From the NCBI GenBank assembly GCA_025352965.1, contig JANXRP010000093.1, positions 1 through 32,796 on the forward strand: DNA of 32,796 bases. The letters run 5' to 3'. The notes under the pieces are model-generated. The model searched no databases. It was not told the origin of the DNA and saw nothing but the letters and a program-made list of their open reading frames with translations. The translations under genes were made by a program, and so were the position numbers. Position 1 is the first letter of the stretch, and each line of letters starts with the position of its first letter. The stretch comes from Comamonadaceae bacterium. GTDB lineage: Bacteria > Pseudomonadota > Gammaproteobacteria > Burkholderiales > Burkholderiaceae_C. Of the stretch, positions 24,178 to 32,250 are shown in pieces.

Positions 24178-24846
24178 ATGGACTTTGCACACATTTTTTC
24201 AACGATTTTGATTTACGCCTTGCCTGTGTTGCTGGCGATTACGCTGCATGAAGCGGCGCATGGCTATGCGGCTCTTAGGCTTGGTGACAACACCGCCTAT
24301 GTACTAGGGCGCGTCACACTCAATCCGCTCAAACACATCGACCCCATGGGCACGATTGCCATGCCGCTGTTGCTCTACTTTGCAACTAGCGGTGCATTCT
24401 TGTTTGGTTATGCCAAGCCTGTGCCCGTCAACTTTGGCAGACTCCACAACCCCAAGCGCGATATGGTGTGGGTGGCACTCGCTGGCCCTGCATCTAATCT
24501 TGTGCAAGCGGTGTTGTGGGGTGCGCTTTTATATGTGCTGGTGATTGTGGGCGTGCAAGATAAATTTTTCTTTGCCATGTGCAAGGGCGGCGTGCTGGCT
24601 AACGCGGTGATGTTCGCATTTAACCTCTTCCCGTTGCCACCGTTAGATGGTGGACGTATTCTGGTCGGACTCTTGCCTTATCCGTATTCGTACCAAGTGT
24701 CGCGCGTGGAGCCTTGGGGATTTTTTATTGTGATGGGGCTGGTGATTGCTGGGATCATCAATACGATTTGGATGTCGCCCATGATGGGTTTGACATATGA
24801 TTTTTTAGAACTGGTGCTCTCACCTTTGCGGTACTTAGCAAAATGA
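24178..24846 (+). CDS. M50-family site-2-type membrane metalloprotease
   Basis: This 222-residue protein is almost entirely hydrophobic, with about five to six membrane segments. The zinc motif HEAAH is at 24-28 in the first segment, and the third ligand is Asp157 in PLPPLDGGRIL. It matches the short, PDZ-less M50 group that cleaves substrates within the membrane. No partner regulator or site-1 protease is nearby. It begins 6 bases after the PHP gene and its stop overlaps the trpS start (ATGA). This compact protease beside trpS is a frequent betaproteobacterial arrangement; its substrates are unknown. Confidence 0.88.
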   Translation: MDFAHIFSTILIYALPVLLAITLHEAAHGYAALRLGDNTAYVLGRVTLNPLKHIDPMGTIAMPLLLYFATSGAFLFGYAKPVPVNFGRLHNPKRDMVWVALAGPASNLVQAVLWGALLYVLVIVGVQDKFFFAMCKGGVLANAVMFAFNLFPLPPLDGGRILVGLLPYPYSYQVSRVEPWGFFIVMGLVIAGIINTIWMSPMMGLTYDFLELVLSPLRYLAK

Positions 24847-26051
24847 CAATGATAAATAAAGAACGAGTTCTCTCTGGTATGCGTCCAACAGGTGCTTTGC
24901 ATCTTGGTCACTATCACGGCGCAATTAAAAATTGGGTGGAACTCCAGCACACGCACGAGTGCTATTTCTTCGTGGCCGATTGGCATGCACTGACCACGCA
25001 TTACGAATCACGCGACGTGATGGAAAAGCACACGTTTGAGATGGTGATTGATTGGTTGGCTTGCGGCATTGACCCCGATAAATGCACGTTATTTATACAA
25101 AGCCGAATCCCTGAGCACGCCGAGCTGTTTACGTTACTTGCGATGGGGACTCCGATGAGCTGGTTAGAGCGTGTGCCGACCTACAAAGATCAGCAGGAAA
25201 AGTTGAAAGACAAAGATTTGTCCACTTATGGATTTTTGGGCTATCCGCTGTTGCAAGCGGCGGACATTTTGATTTACAAAGCCAAATACGTGCCTGTGGG
25301 CGAAGACCAAGCCGGCCACGTGGAGCTGACACGCGAAGCGGCGCGACGCTTTAACTACTTGTACGGTCGCGAGGCGAATTTTGAGACGCTCTTGGCTCAA
25401 ACATTAGAGAAGCTGGGCAAGGATGCTGCCAAACGTGTAGAAAAATCTCGTAAAACTTTTCAAGAAACAGGCGATCAAAAAGCTTTAGAAGGCGCGTTGG
25501 GGTTCATTGGAAGCACGCCGCTTTTGGATAGCAACGAGCGAGAGCGACTAACAGGCTGGTTTAGAGGTACGGGCAAAACGATCTTGCCTGAACCGCAGGT
25601 GCTTTTGACCAAGGCGAGCAAGCTGCCGGGTTTAGATGGTCAAAAGATGAGCAAGAGTTATGGCAACTCGATTGCGATTCGTGAAGATGCCAAGAGCATC
25701 GAACAAAAGATTCGCACCATGCCGACGGATCCCGCGCGGGTAAAGTTGACCGACAAGGGTGATCCAAACAAATGCCCCGTTTGGCAATTCCATTTGGTGT
25801 ATTCAGACAAGCCCATACAAGATTGGGCAGAGCATGGCTGCAAAAATGCCGAATTTGGTTGCTTGACCTGTAAAAAGCCCGTGATCGATGCGATTTTGAA
25901 AGAGCAACAACCGATGCTTGAGCGTGCTGCATCCTACGTCGCTAATCCAAAAATCGTGCGCGAGATTGTCGATGCGGGGACGCAAAGAGCACGCACCACT
26001 GCGCGCGAGACGATGATGGATGTACGCACAGCAATGGGGTTAAATTACTAG
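24843..26051 (+). CDS. trpS: Tryptophanyl-tRNA synthetase
   Basis: This 402-residue class I synthetase charges tRNA-Trp. The HIGH motif is HLGH at 20-23 in GALHLGHYHG, and KMSKS is exact at 268-272. It is longer than the E. coli enzyme (about 334) because of a lysine-rich insert at about 195-250 (KLGKDAAKRVEKSRKTF ...) before KMSKS, a known feature of betaproteobacterial TrpS. The start at 24843 overlaps the protease stop by 4 bases; ATG 24849, two codons on, is also possible. PBP1A begins one base after its stop. Confidence 0.96.
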   Translation: MTMINKERVLSGMRPTGALHLGHYHGAIKNWVELQHTHECYFFVADWHALTTHYESRDVMEKHTFEMVIDWLACGIDPDKCTLFIQSRIPEHAELFTLLAMGTPMSWLERVPTYKDQQEKLKDKDLSTYGFLGYPLLQAADILIYKAKYVPVGEDQAGHVELTREAARRFNYLYGREANFETLLAQTLEKLGKDAAKRVEKSRKTFQETGDQKALEGALGFIGSTPLLDSNERERLTGWFRGTGKTILPEPQVLLTKASKLPGLDGQKMSKSYGNSIAIREDAKSIEQKIRTMPTDPARVKLTDKGDPNKCPVWQFHLVYSDKPIQDWAEHGCKNAEFGCLTCKKPVIDAILKEQQPMLERAASYVANPKIVREIVDAGTQRARTTARETMMDVRTAMGLNY

Positions 26052-26052
26052 T

Positions 26053-28404
26053 ATGGATGCTCAAACACTACGTGAAAAATACGCTGCCCTAGGTTGGCCA
26101 GCGCGCATGGCGCTCACCTTGGCAGGCCTTGCTGCTGCTGGCATGGCGGCGCTTGCCTTCTTTGTATGTATTGCGCTGGCTGTCGCTTACCCCAACTTGC
26201 CAGACATTAGTGAGTTATCGGACTACCGCCCTAAATTACCACTACGCATTTACTCAAGCGAGGGGTTAGTGATTGGTGAGTTTGGTGAAGAGCGGCGCAA
26301 CTTGACGCGCATTAAAGATATGCCCAAGGTTATGAAGGACGCGGTGCTCGCGATTGAGGATGCGCGGTTTTACGAACATGGCGGTGTGGATTACATTGGC
26401 GTGATGCGTGCGGGTCTGGCTAATCTTTGGCGTGCCAAAAGCCAAGGCGCTTCGACGATTACGATGCAGGTCGCTAGGAATGTGTACCTGAGTACTGAAA
26501 AAACATTTACACGGAAAATTTACGAATTGCTGCTCACGTTTAAGTTGGAAGCGGGTCTTAGCAAGGATCAGATTCTTGAAATCTACATGAATCAAATCTT
26601 TCTAGGCCACAGGGCGTATGGTTTTGCGGCCGCTTCAGAGGCTTATTTTGGTAAGTCGATTAAAGACATCACCATTGCTGAAGCCGCTATGCTGGCAGGG
26701 CTTCCTAAAGCACCTTCGGCCTATAACCCGATTAGCAACCCCAAGCGCGCAAGATCACGTCAACTCTATATCTTGGAGCGTATGCAAGGTCAAGGTTTTA
26801 TTACCGAGGCGCAAATGGAGGCTGCTAAGGTACAGCCACTGCAAATTAAACAAGGTGGCATTGCCTCTGAAGTGCCGTCAGAATATGTGGCCGAAATGGC
26901 GCGCCAACTTATTTACGCACAGTATGGCGACGAGTCCTACACACGTGGACTAAACGTCTACACCACCATTAAAGCCGAGCAGCAAATTGCAGCTTACAAA
27001 TCGCTACGAGCGGGCATCATGGAGTACGAGCGTCGTCAGGTGTACCGCGGCCCTGAAGAGTTTGTGGATCTTTCAAACGATCCTAAGCAACTAGCTGAAG
27101 ACGTACTGGAAGCTTTGCAAGATCATCCTGACAATGGTGATGTCTATGCAGCAGTCGTGTTAGAAGTCAATCCTAAAAAAATTGTCGCTGAACGTAGCAA
27201 TGGCGAGACAATTGAAATCACGGGTGATGGGCTAAAGCCCGCCCAGTCTGGCCTAGCAGCCAATGCGAGTGCCAAAATAAAAATCAAACGCGGCGCTGTG
27301 ATCCGTGTTATTCAAAACGCGAAGAAGGGCTGGGACATTACCCAATTGCCTGAAGTTGAGGGCGCGTTTGTGGCAATGAATCCGAAAGACGGTGCTATTT
27401 TGGCGCTGGTAGGTGGATTTGATTTTGTGAAAAGTAAATTCAATCACGTGACCCAAGCGTGGCGTCAACCAGGTTCTAGCTTTAAGCCTTTTATTTATTC
27501 CGCAGCCTTAGAGAAGGGTTTCACACCAGCGACTATCGTGAACGATGCGCCGCTCTTCTTTGATGCTGGCGTAACGGGTGGACAAGCATGGGAGCCTAAA
27601 AATTATGATGGAAAATTTGATGGCCCGATGACGCTACGCCGAGGACTCGCGCAGTCAAAAAATATGATTTCGATTCGCGTACTGCAAGCCACGGGTGCGA
27701 AAACCGCGCAGGAATGGATCACGCGCTTTGGTTTTGATGAAGACAAGCATCCGCCATATTTGACGATGGCGCTTGGCGCTGGCTCTGTGACCCCTATGCA
27801 AATGGCATCAGCGTATTCAGTTTTTGCCAATGGTGGTTATTTGACGACGCCATGGTTGATTCAAAAAATCACAGATGAACGTGGCAAGACTTTGGTTGAT
27901 GTTGCACCCAAAGAGATTCAAGAATCGCAGCGTGCCATTGATGCACGCAACGCGTTTGTTATGACATCCTTGCTGCAAGAGGTGACAAGGTCGGGCACAG
28001 CGGCTAAGGCTCGCGTACAGCTCAAGCGTGATGACATTTACGGCAAGACGGGCACAACCAACGACTCGCACGACGCTTGGTTTGCAGGCTACAACCCCAC
28101 CGTGACGGCGGTGACGTGGATGGGTTACGACAGCCCCAAAAGTCTGGGTGACCGCGAAACGGGTGGTGGCCTCAGCCTTCCTGTTTGGATTGGCTTTATG
28201 CAAACGGCGCTCAAAGGGATCGCACCAACCGAAGCGTCCGCACCAGAAGGTGTGGTTAACCGTGGTGGGGAATGGTTCTACGACGAATTCACCAAGAATG
28301 CTGGCGTTAGCAATCTAGGCTTGGAAGCAAATAAAGATGCGGCCGTCAATAAACCCAGTGGCGAGCAAGAGCGCAAGAGTATCTTGGATTTATTTAGAAA
28401 TTAA
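26053..28404 (+). CDS. mrcA: Penicillin-binding protein 1A (bifunctional glycosyltransferase/transpeptidase)
   Basis: This 783-residue class A PBP polymerises and cross-links peptidoglycan at the periplasmic face. One membrane segment (about 18-47) precedes a GT51 domain with catalytic Glu102 in AIEDARFYEHGG and QGASTITMQ. An OB-like insert at about 270-440 is typical of PBP1A. The transpeptidase domain has SxxK at Ser475-Lys478 (PGSSFKPF), SxN at 535-537 (QSKNM) and KTG at 665-667 (GKTGTTND). It starts one base after trpS, so it may share that transcript; most related loci keep it under its own promoter. Its last 11 bases overlap the convergent cyaY. Confidence 0.95.
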   Translation: MDAQTLREKYAALGWPARMALTLAGLAAAGMAALAFFVCIALAVAYPNLPDISELSDYRPKLPLRIYSSEGLVIGEFGEERRNLTRIKDMPKVMKDAVLAIEDARFYEHGGVDYIGVMRAGLANLWRAKSQGASTITMQVARNVYLSTEKTFTRKIYELLLTFKLEAGLSKDQILEIYMNQIFLGHRAYGFAAASEAYFGKSIKDITIAEAAMLAGLPKAPSAYNPISNPKRARSRQLYILERMQGQGFITEAQMEAAKVQPLQIKQGGIASEVPSEYVAEMARQLIYAQYGDESYTRGLNVYTTIKAEQQIAAYKSLRAGIMEYERRQVYRGPEEFVDLSNDPKQLAEDVLEALQDHPDNGDVYAAVVLEVNPKKIVAERSNGETIEITGDGLKPAQSGLAANASAKIKIKRGAVIRVIQNAKKGWDITQLPEVEGAFVAMNPKDGAILALVGGFDFVKSKFNHVTQAWRQPGSSFKPFIYSAALEKGFTPATIVNDAPLFFDAGVTGGQAWEPKNYDGKFDGPMTLRRGLAQSKNMISIRVLQATGAKTAQEWITRFGFDEDKHPPYLTMALGAGSVTPMQMASAYSVFANGGYLTTPWLIQKITDERGKTLVDVAPKEIQESQRAIDARNAFVMTSLLQEVTRSGTAAKARVQLKRDDIYGKTGTTNDSHDAWFAGYNPTVTAVTWMGYDSPKSLGDRETGGGLSLPVWIGFMQTALKGIAPTEASAPEGVVNRGGEWFYDEFTKNAGVSNLGLEANKDAAVNKPSGEQERKSILDLFRN

Positions 28405-28753
28405 AAGTGAGAGCTGTACCAGATTGCTCGCTGGCATAACGACTGATATCGGTAAACAGCTCAGTTGCTTGTTTTGTGTCGCGCCAAGTTTGACTGAGCA
28501 CATCAAATTTGTAGTGAAATCCGCCTGCTTTAGCGGCCAACCAAATCTCTTGCAGCGGTTTTTGTAGGTTGATGATGATTTGGCTTTTGTTGGTGAAAGT
28601 CATTGTTACCATACCGCCCGTGCGCTGGTTGTCAATGTCGGCGTCAGTGCTGTCGTTGATTAGATCGCAGTTCTGCTCTATGCTTGCAAGCGCTGCTTCC
28701 GCATGATTCAGGTATTCAATGTCCGATAGGTTAGGCGCTTGGGCTTGTGTCAT
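28394..28753 (-). CDS. cyaY: Iron-sulfur cluster assembly regulator CyaY (bacterial frataxin)
   Basis: This 119-residue frataxin-fold protein binds iron and tunes IscS-dependent cluster assembly. Family blocks are the acidic first helix (SDIEYLNHAEAALASIEQNCD), the acidic strand STDADIDNQRTGGMVTMTF, LQEIWLAAKAGGFHYKF and WRDTKQATELFTDISRYASEQSG. ATG 28753 gives a normal family length; a start four codons upstream is possible but would extend into the 12-base spacer shared with lptM. It is convergent with PBP1A (11-base overlap) and divergent from lptM. Confidence 0.93.
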   Translation of the reverse strand: MTQAQAPNLSDIEYLNHAEAALASIEQNCDLINDSTDADIDNQRTGGMVTMTFTNKSQIIINLQKPLQEIWLAAKAGGFHYKFDVLSQTWRDTKQATELFTDISRYASEQSGTALTFNF

Positions 28754-28765
28754 TACAATTTCCAC

Positions 28766-28888
28766 ATGAAAAAAATCATTTTAGGCGTGCTGATTGCTTT
28801 TTGTTTGCTTGCAGCCTGTGGGCAAAAAGGTAATTTGTATTTGCCACCGTCTTCAACTACGCCTGTGCCCACCGTGCCTTCTAAATAA
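28766..28888 (+). CDS. lptM: LptM (YifL-type) small outer-membrane lipoprotein
   Basis: This 40-residue lipoprotein is easily missed because of its size. It has a lysine start, a hydrophobic stretch and lipobox LAAC with Cys18, followed at once by GQKGNLYLPP, the hallmark of the YifL/LptM family, then a Pro/Thr/Ser tail. In E. coli LptM binds the LPS translocon LptDE and helps LptD form its correct disulfides. There too the gene lies divergent from cyaY, with dapF downstream; here the lysine-pathway neighbour is lysA. A -10-like TACAAT at 28754-28759 lies 6 bases before the ATG and no ribosome site is visible, so the mRNA may be leaderless. The stop overlaps the lysA ATG by one base. Confidence 0.9.
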   Translation: MKKIILGVLIAFCLLAACGQKGNLYLPPSSTTPVPTVPSK

Positions 28889-30180
28889 TGACTGCGATGT
28901 CCTCTCAAAATCTCCCTGGTAGCCCTTTTGTGGCTTACAAAAACGATGCACTTCATGTTGAAGGTGTGCCGCTTGCTGCGCTTGCAGCTGAGCATCAAAC
29001 GCCGCTATTCGTATATTCTAAAGCTGCGATGTTATCTGCTCTTAGTGCCTACCAGCGTGGCTTTGTGGGGCGAAATGCACTTATTTGCTATGCCATGAAA
29101 GCTAACTCTAGCTTGGCTATCTTGCAACTGTTTGCGCAAAACGGTTGTGGCTTCGATATTGTCTCGGGTGGAGAGTTGGCGCGTGTACTCAAAGCGGGTG
29201 CTGACCCGCAAAAAGTCATTTTTTCAGGTGTTGGCAAAACACGCGCCGAGATGCGGCAAGCGCTCAACGTGGGCATCGCTTGCTTTAATGTCGAGAGCAT
29301 CCCCGAGCTTGATGTGTTGAACCTTGTGGCGCTGGAGCTTGGCAAAGTCGCACCGATTAGCCTTCGCGTCAATCCCAATGTGGACCCCAAAACACACCCG
29401 TATATTTCGACAGGGCTAAAGGGCAACAAGTTTGGCATTGCGCACGAAGAGGCGCTTGCTACCTATCGCCACGCCGCATCGTTAAAGGGTTTGCGCGTAG
29501 TGGGTATCGATTGTCATATTGGCTCGCAAATTACAGAAGTCACTCCGTACCTTGATGCGATGGATCGCGTGCTCGATTTGGTATCAAACGTGGAGGCCGC
29601 AGGCATCCCGATTCATCACATCGATTTTGGCGGCGGGCTCGGCATCAACTACAACGGTGACACCCCGCCAGAGGCTGATCTGTTGTGGGCCCAGCTACTC
29701 GCCAAAATTGATGCACGTGGTTTTGACGATAAGCAGCTGATGATTGAGCCAGGGCGCTCGTTGGTGGGCAACGCAGGTGTGTGCGTGACGGAGGTGCTCT
29801 ACACAAAAACGGGATCGGATAAAAACTTTTGCATCGTTGATGCCGCCATGAACGATTTACCCCGCCCTGCCATGTATCAAGCCTTCCATGGCATTGTGCC
29901 CTGTAAGCCTCGTCCAGCAAGCTCTAGCGAAGAGGTGGTCTACGATGTTGTTGGCCCAGTGTGCGAAAGCGGCGACTGGTTGGGCAGAGATCGTGCGCTC
30001 AATGTCACGTCTGGCGACTTGCTGGCGGTGCTGTCCGCGGGTGCATATTGCATGGCTATGGCGAGTAACTACAACACCAGAGGACGTGCAGCAGAAGTGC
30101 TGATTGATGGCGATATGGCGACGCTCATTCGTGTGCGTGAGACTGCAGACGATCAGATGCGAATGGAGCGGATGTTTTAA
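28888..30180 (+). CDS. lysA: Diaminopimelate decarboxylase
   Basis: This 430-residue PLP enzyme makes L-lysine from meso-diaminopimelate, the last step of the pathway. The PLP lysine is Lys71 in YAMKANSS. Other blocks are GFDIVSGGEL, HIGSQITE, DFGGGLGINY (phosphate binding), EPGRSLVGNAG and the catalytic VGPVCESGDWLGRDR of the second subunit's site. Its ATG overlaps the lptM stop (TAATG); the ATG at 28897 is an alternative. The 67 bases up to the convergent LysR gene show no convincing terminator. Confidence 0.96.
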   Translation: MTAMSSQNLPGSPFVAYKNDALHVEGVPLAALAAEHQTPLFVYSKAAMLSALSAYQRGFVGRNALICYAMKANSSLAILQLFAQNGCGFDIVSGGELARVLKAGADPQKVIFSGVGKTRAEMRQALNVGIACFNVESIPELDVLNLVALELGKVAPISLRVNPNVDPKTHPYISTGLKGNKFGIAHEEALATYRHAASLKGLRVVGIDCHIGSQITEVTPYLDAMDRVLDLVSNVEAAGIPIHHIDFGGGLGINYNGDTPPEADLLWAQLLAKIDARGFDDKQLMIEPGRSLVGNAGVCVTEVLYTKTGSDKNFCIVDAAMNDLPRPAMYQAFHGIVPCKPRPASSSEEVVYDVVGPVCESGDWLGRDRALNVTSGDLLAVLSAGAYCMAMASNYNTRGRAAEVLIDGDMATLIRVRETADDQMRMERMF

Positions 30181-30247
30181 CGTTGGTGTATGCTCGCGCA
30201 CTTCTGACATTGAAGCGATTTGTGTGGCGGGTGTGATTGCTGCTGGG

Positions 30248-31165
30248 CTAGCCCATGCTTAATGCTTCAAACACCAAACCTCGTAGCCAACTATTTGCTG
30301 CATCTTTATTGAGGCGTTGGTGCCAAAACTGGTGTACCTGTACCTCAGGCGATTTCAAAGGTAGCGGCATGATTTGAATGTTACCGTGAGCAGCAAAAAA
30401 ATCAGCTAAATCTTCGGGCACGGTGGCAACCAAATCGGAGCTGGCAATGATCGTTTGCAAACTCATGAAATGCGATAGCTCAAGCACCACATTGCGGCGT
30501 ATTTGTTTGGCATTTAAAAACTGCTCAACCAAATGCTCACGTCCTTCGGGAAGGACGACAGCGTGTGGTGCGGCGAGATACTCTTTCAAATTGATGCGCC
30601 CTCGCAAGCTGGGGTGATCGCTCCGTGCAATACAGACGTACGCGTGCTTGAATAAACGTTGTTGAAAGAAGCCACTTTTTTGCAGGTCAGGCAGATAGCC
30701 AATAGCCAAATCAGCCGTACCAGATTCCAATGCATGCGCAGTAGCGAGGCGTGGCATAGATGTCACTTTGACCTTGATATTCGGCGCGACTTGCCGCAGG
30801 CGCTTGAGGATGCGAGGCAGTACGATAACTTCTGCAATATCAGGTGCCAGTAAATGGAAACTGCGCGTGCTGGTCATGCTATCAAACACCGAGGCTTTAA
30901 GGATGTCTTCTTTTATAGTCGTCAATACTTGCCGCACGGTTGGCGCAAGCAGCAGTGCACGCGGCGTGGGGCGCATAGATGTCCCTGTTTTGACAAATAG
31001 CGGATCACCTAACAGTGCACGAAGCCTGGCCAATGCGGCACTTGTGGCGGGTTGACTGAGGGACAACGCCTCGGCGGCGCGGGTCACGCTTTGCTGCTCC
31101 GCCATCGCATGAAACACCACCAGTAAATTTAAATCGATATCGCTCAGTTTATTTTTGTTATCCAT
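30248..31165 (-). CDS. LysR-type transcriptional regulator
   Basis: This 305-residue regulator has an N-terminal winged helix-turn-helix (DLNLLVVFHAMAEQQSVTRAAEALSLSQPATSAALARLR, about 10-48) and the PLFV segment that follows it in LysR proteins. The rest is a two-lobed effector-binding domain. The wording of the HTH and of the GTADLAIGYLP region resembles the NahR/DntR/NodD group, which often senses aromatic compounds. It faces the amidohydrolase/VOC operon across a 58-base gap and probably controls it. A -10-like TAGAAT on its strand at 31173-31178 lies 7 bases before its ATG. Effector identity is unknown. Confidence 0.9.
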   Translation of the reverse strand: MDNKNKLSDIDLNLLVVFHAMAEQQSVTRAAEALSLSQPATSAALARLRALLGDPLFVKTGTSMRPTPRALLLAPTVRQVLTTIKEDILKASVFDSMTSTRSFHLLAPDIAEVIVLPRILKRLRQVAPNIKVKVTSMPRLATAHALESGTADLAIGYLPDLQKSGFFQQRLFKHAYVCIARSDHPSLRGRINLKEYLAAPHAVVLPEGREHLVEQFLNAKQIRRNVVLELSHFMSLQTIIASSDLVATVPEDLADFFAAHGNIQIMPLPLKSPEVQVHQFWHQRLNKDAANSWLRGLVFEALSMG

Positions 31166-31182
31166 ATTTTGGATTCTAACTA

Positions 31183-31210
31183 TTCACGCTATTTGATTGA
31201 TTAATAAAAT
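31183..31210 (+). promoter_or_regulatory. Candidate promoter and LysR site of the amidohydrolase operon
   Basis: TTCACG at 31183-31188 (4 of 6 consensus -35 bases), a 16-base spacer, and TAAAAT at 31205-31210 (5 of 6) form a plausible sigma-70 promoter. The short inverted repeat CTATTT (31189-31194) / AAATAG (31207-31212) overlaps it and could hold a LysR-type site. Prediction only. Confidence 0.4.
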
Positions 31211-31223
31211 AGGCATTTCTAGA

Positions 31224-32243
31224 ATGCGCAATATGAAACCTTTTTGCTGCGGCATTGACACCCACGCTCACGTCATTCCTGAGCATTTTCCAAGCTATAT
31301 CGGAGCTAAGATGCCGCCAGACTGGCCATCAATGGCTCCTGCGCACGAGTGTCACAAAAATGTCATGATTGCAGGTAAAAACTACCGCACCGTCTCCGAT
31401 AAATGTTGGGACATCCCAAAGCGGATTGCCGACATGCCCAGTATGGGCCTTGACTTGCAAGTGGTCTCTCCCATGCCCGAGCTCTTGTCGTATTGGATGG
31501 AAACCAAGGATGCGCAGCAACTCATTCGCTATCTCAATGACCAAATCGCAGACATGGTGCTTCAGTCAAACGGTGCGCTTATGGGCTTTGGTGCTGTGCC
31601 CTTGCAAGACGTCGACATGGCGATTCGCGAGCTCGAATACTTGGTGCAAACGCTTGGGTTTGCAGGCGTAGAGGTGGGTAGCAATGTCAATGGCAAGCCA
31701 ATTGGTGCGCCAGAATTTGAGTCATTTTTTGCCGCATGCGTGCGATTGAACGCGGCCGTGTTTGTACATGCGATCCGCCCAGCTGGTATGGATCGCCTTG
31801 TTGGTCCTGCGCCATTGCAGCAAGTGCTAGGTTACCCCACAGACGTTGGGTTGGCTGCGGCATCGGTGATTACCAGCAATTTGATGCAGCAGCACCCACA
31901 GCTTCGCATTGCTTTTAGTCACGGAGGAGGTACGCTGGCGATGCTCTTGCCGCGCTTACAGCAGGGCTGGAAAACATTTCCTGCGCTGCAAGACTCGGTC
32001 AGTGCCTCGCCTTTAGTACAAGCACGCAAATTGTTTTACGACACGCTGGTGTTTGACGAACCAACACTCAAGCACTTGGTGAGTACGTTTGGCGAAACCC
32101 AGCTCATGATTGGCACGGACTATCCGTTCAATTTTCATGACCGCACACCTGCCAAGCGAATTGCTGACGCAGGTTTTGATGAGCGTGTGCAGGATCGTTT
32201 GCTGCGCGGCAATGCAGAAACATTTTTGGGCTTGAAGCTCTGA
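31224..32243 (+). CDS. ACMSD-type amidohydrolase (amidohydrolase_2 family), probable decarboxylase or ring-product hydrolase
   Basis: This 339-residue TIM-barrel enzyme has the metal ligands expected of the ACMSD-like group: His14 and His16 in GIDTHAHVIPEHF, His182 in FVHAIRP, His233 in SHGGG and Asp299 in IGTDYPF. The family decarboxylates aromatic or muconate-semialdehyde acids (gamma-resorcylate, ACMS, 5-carboxyvanillate), or hydrolyses related lactones. ATG 31224 is used; ATG 31233 is close and a TTG at 31197 would reach upstream of the predicted -10. The VOC gene follows after 7 bases. With the divergent LysR gene this reads as an aromatic-acid catabolic unit; the substrate is not known. 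Confidence 0.83.
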   Translation: MRNMKPFCCGIDTHAHVIPEHFPSYIGAKMPPDWPSMAPAHECHKNVMIAGKNYRTVSDKCWDIPKRIADMPSMGLDLQVVSPMPELLSYWMETKDAQQLIRYLNDQIADMVLQSNGALMGFGAVPLQDVDMAIRELEYLVQTLGFAGVEVGSNVNGKPIGAPEFESFFAACVRLNAAVFVHAIRPAGMDRLVGPAPLQQVLGYPTDVGLAAASVITSNLMQQHPQLRIAFSHGGGTLAMLLPRLQQGWKTFPALQDSVSASPLVQARKLFYDTLVFDEPTLKHLVSTFGETQLMIGTDYPFNFHDRTPAKRIADAGFDERVQDRLLRGNAETFLGLKL

Positions 32244-32250
32244 GGAAAAC

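Noticed and set aside
30244-30255. Perfect 12-base palindrome TGGGCTAGCCCA at the LysR stop codon
   Set aside because: It has no loop or T tract for a terminator, and a single short palindrome at a stop codon is likely chance.
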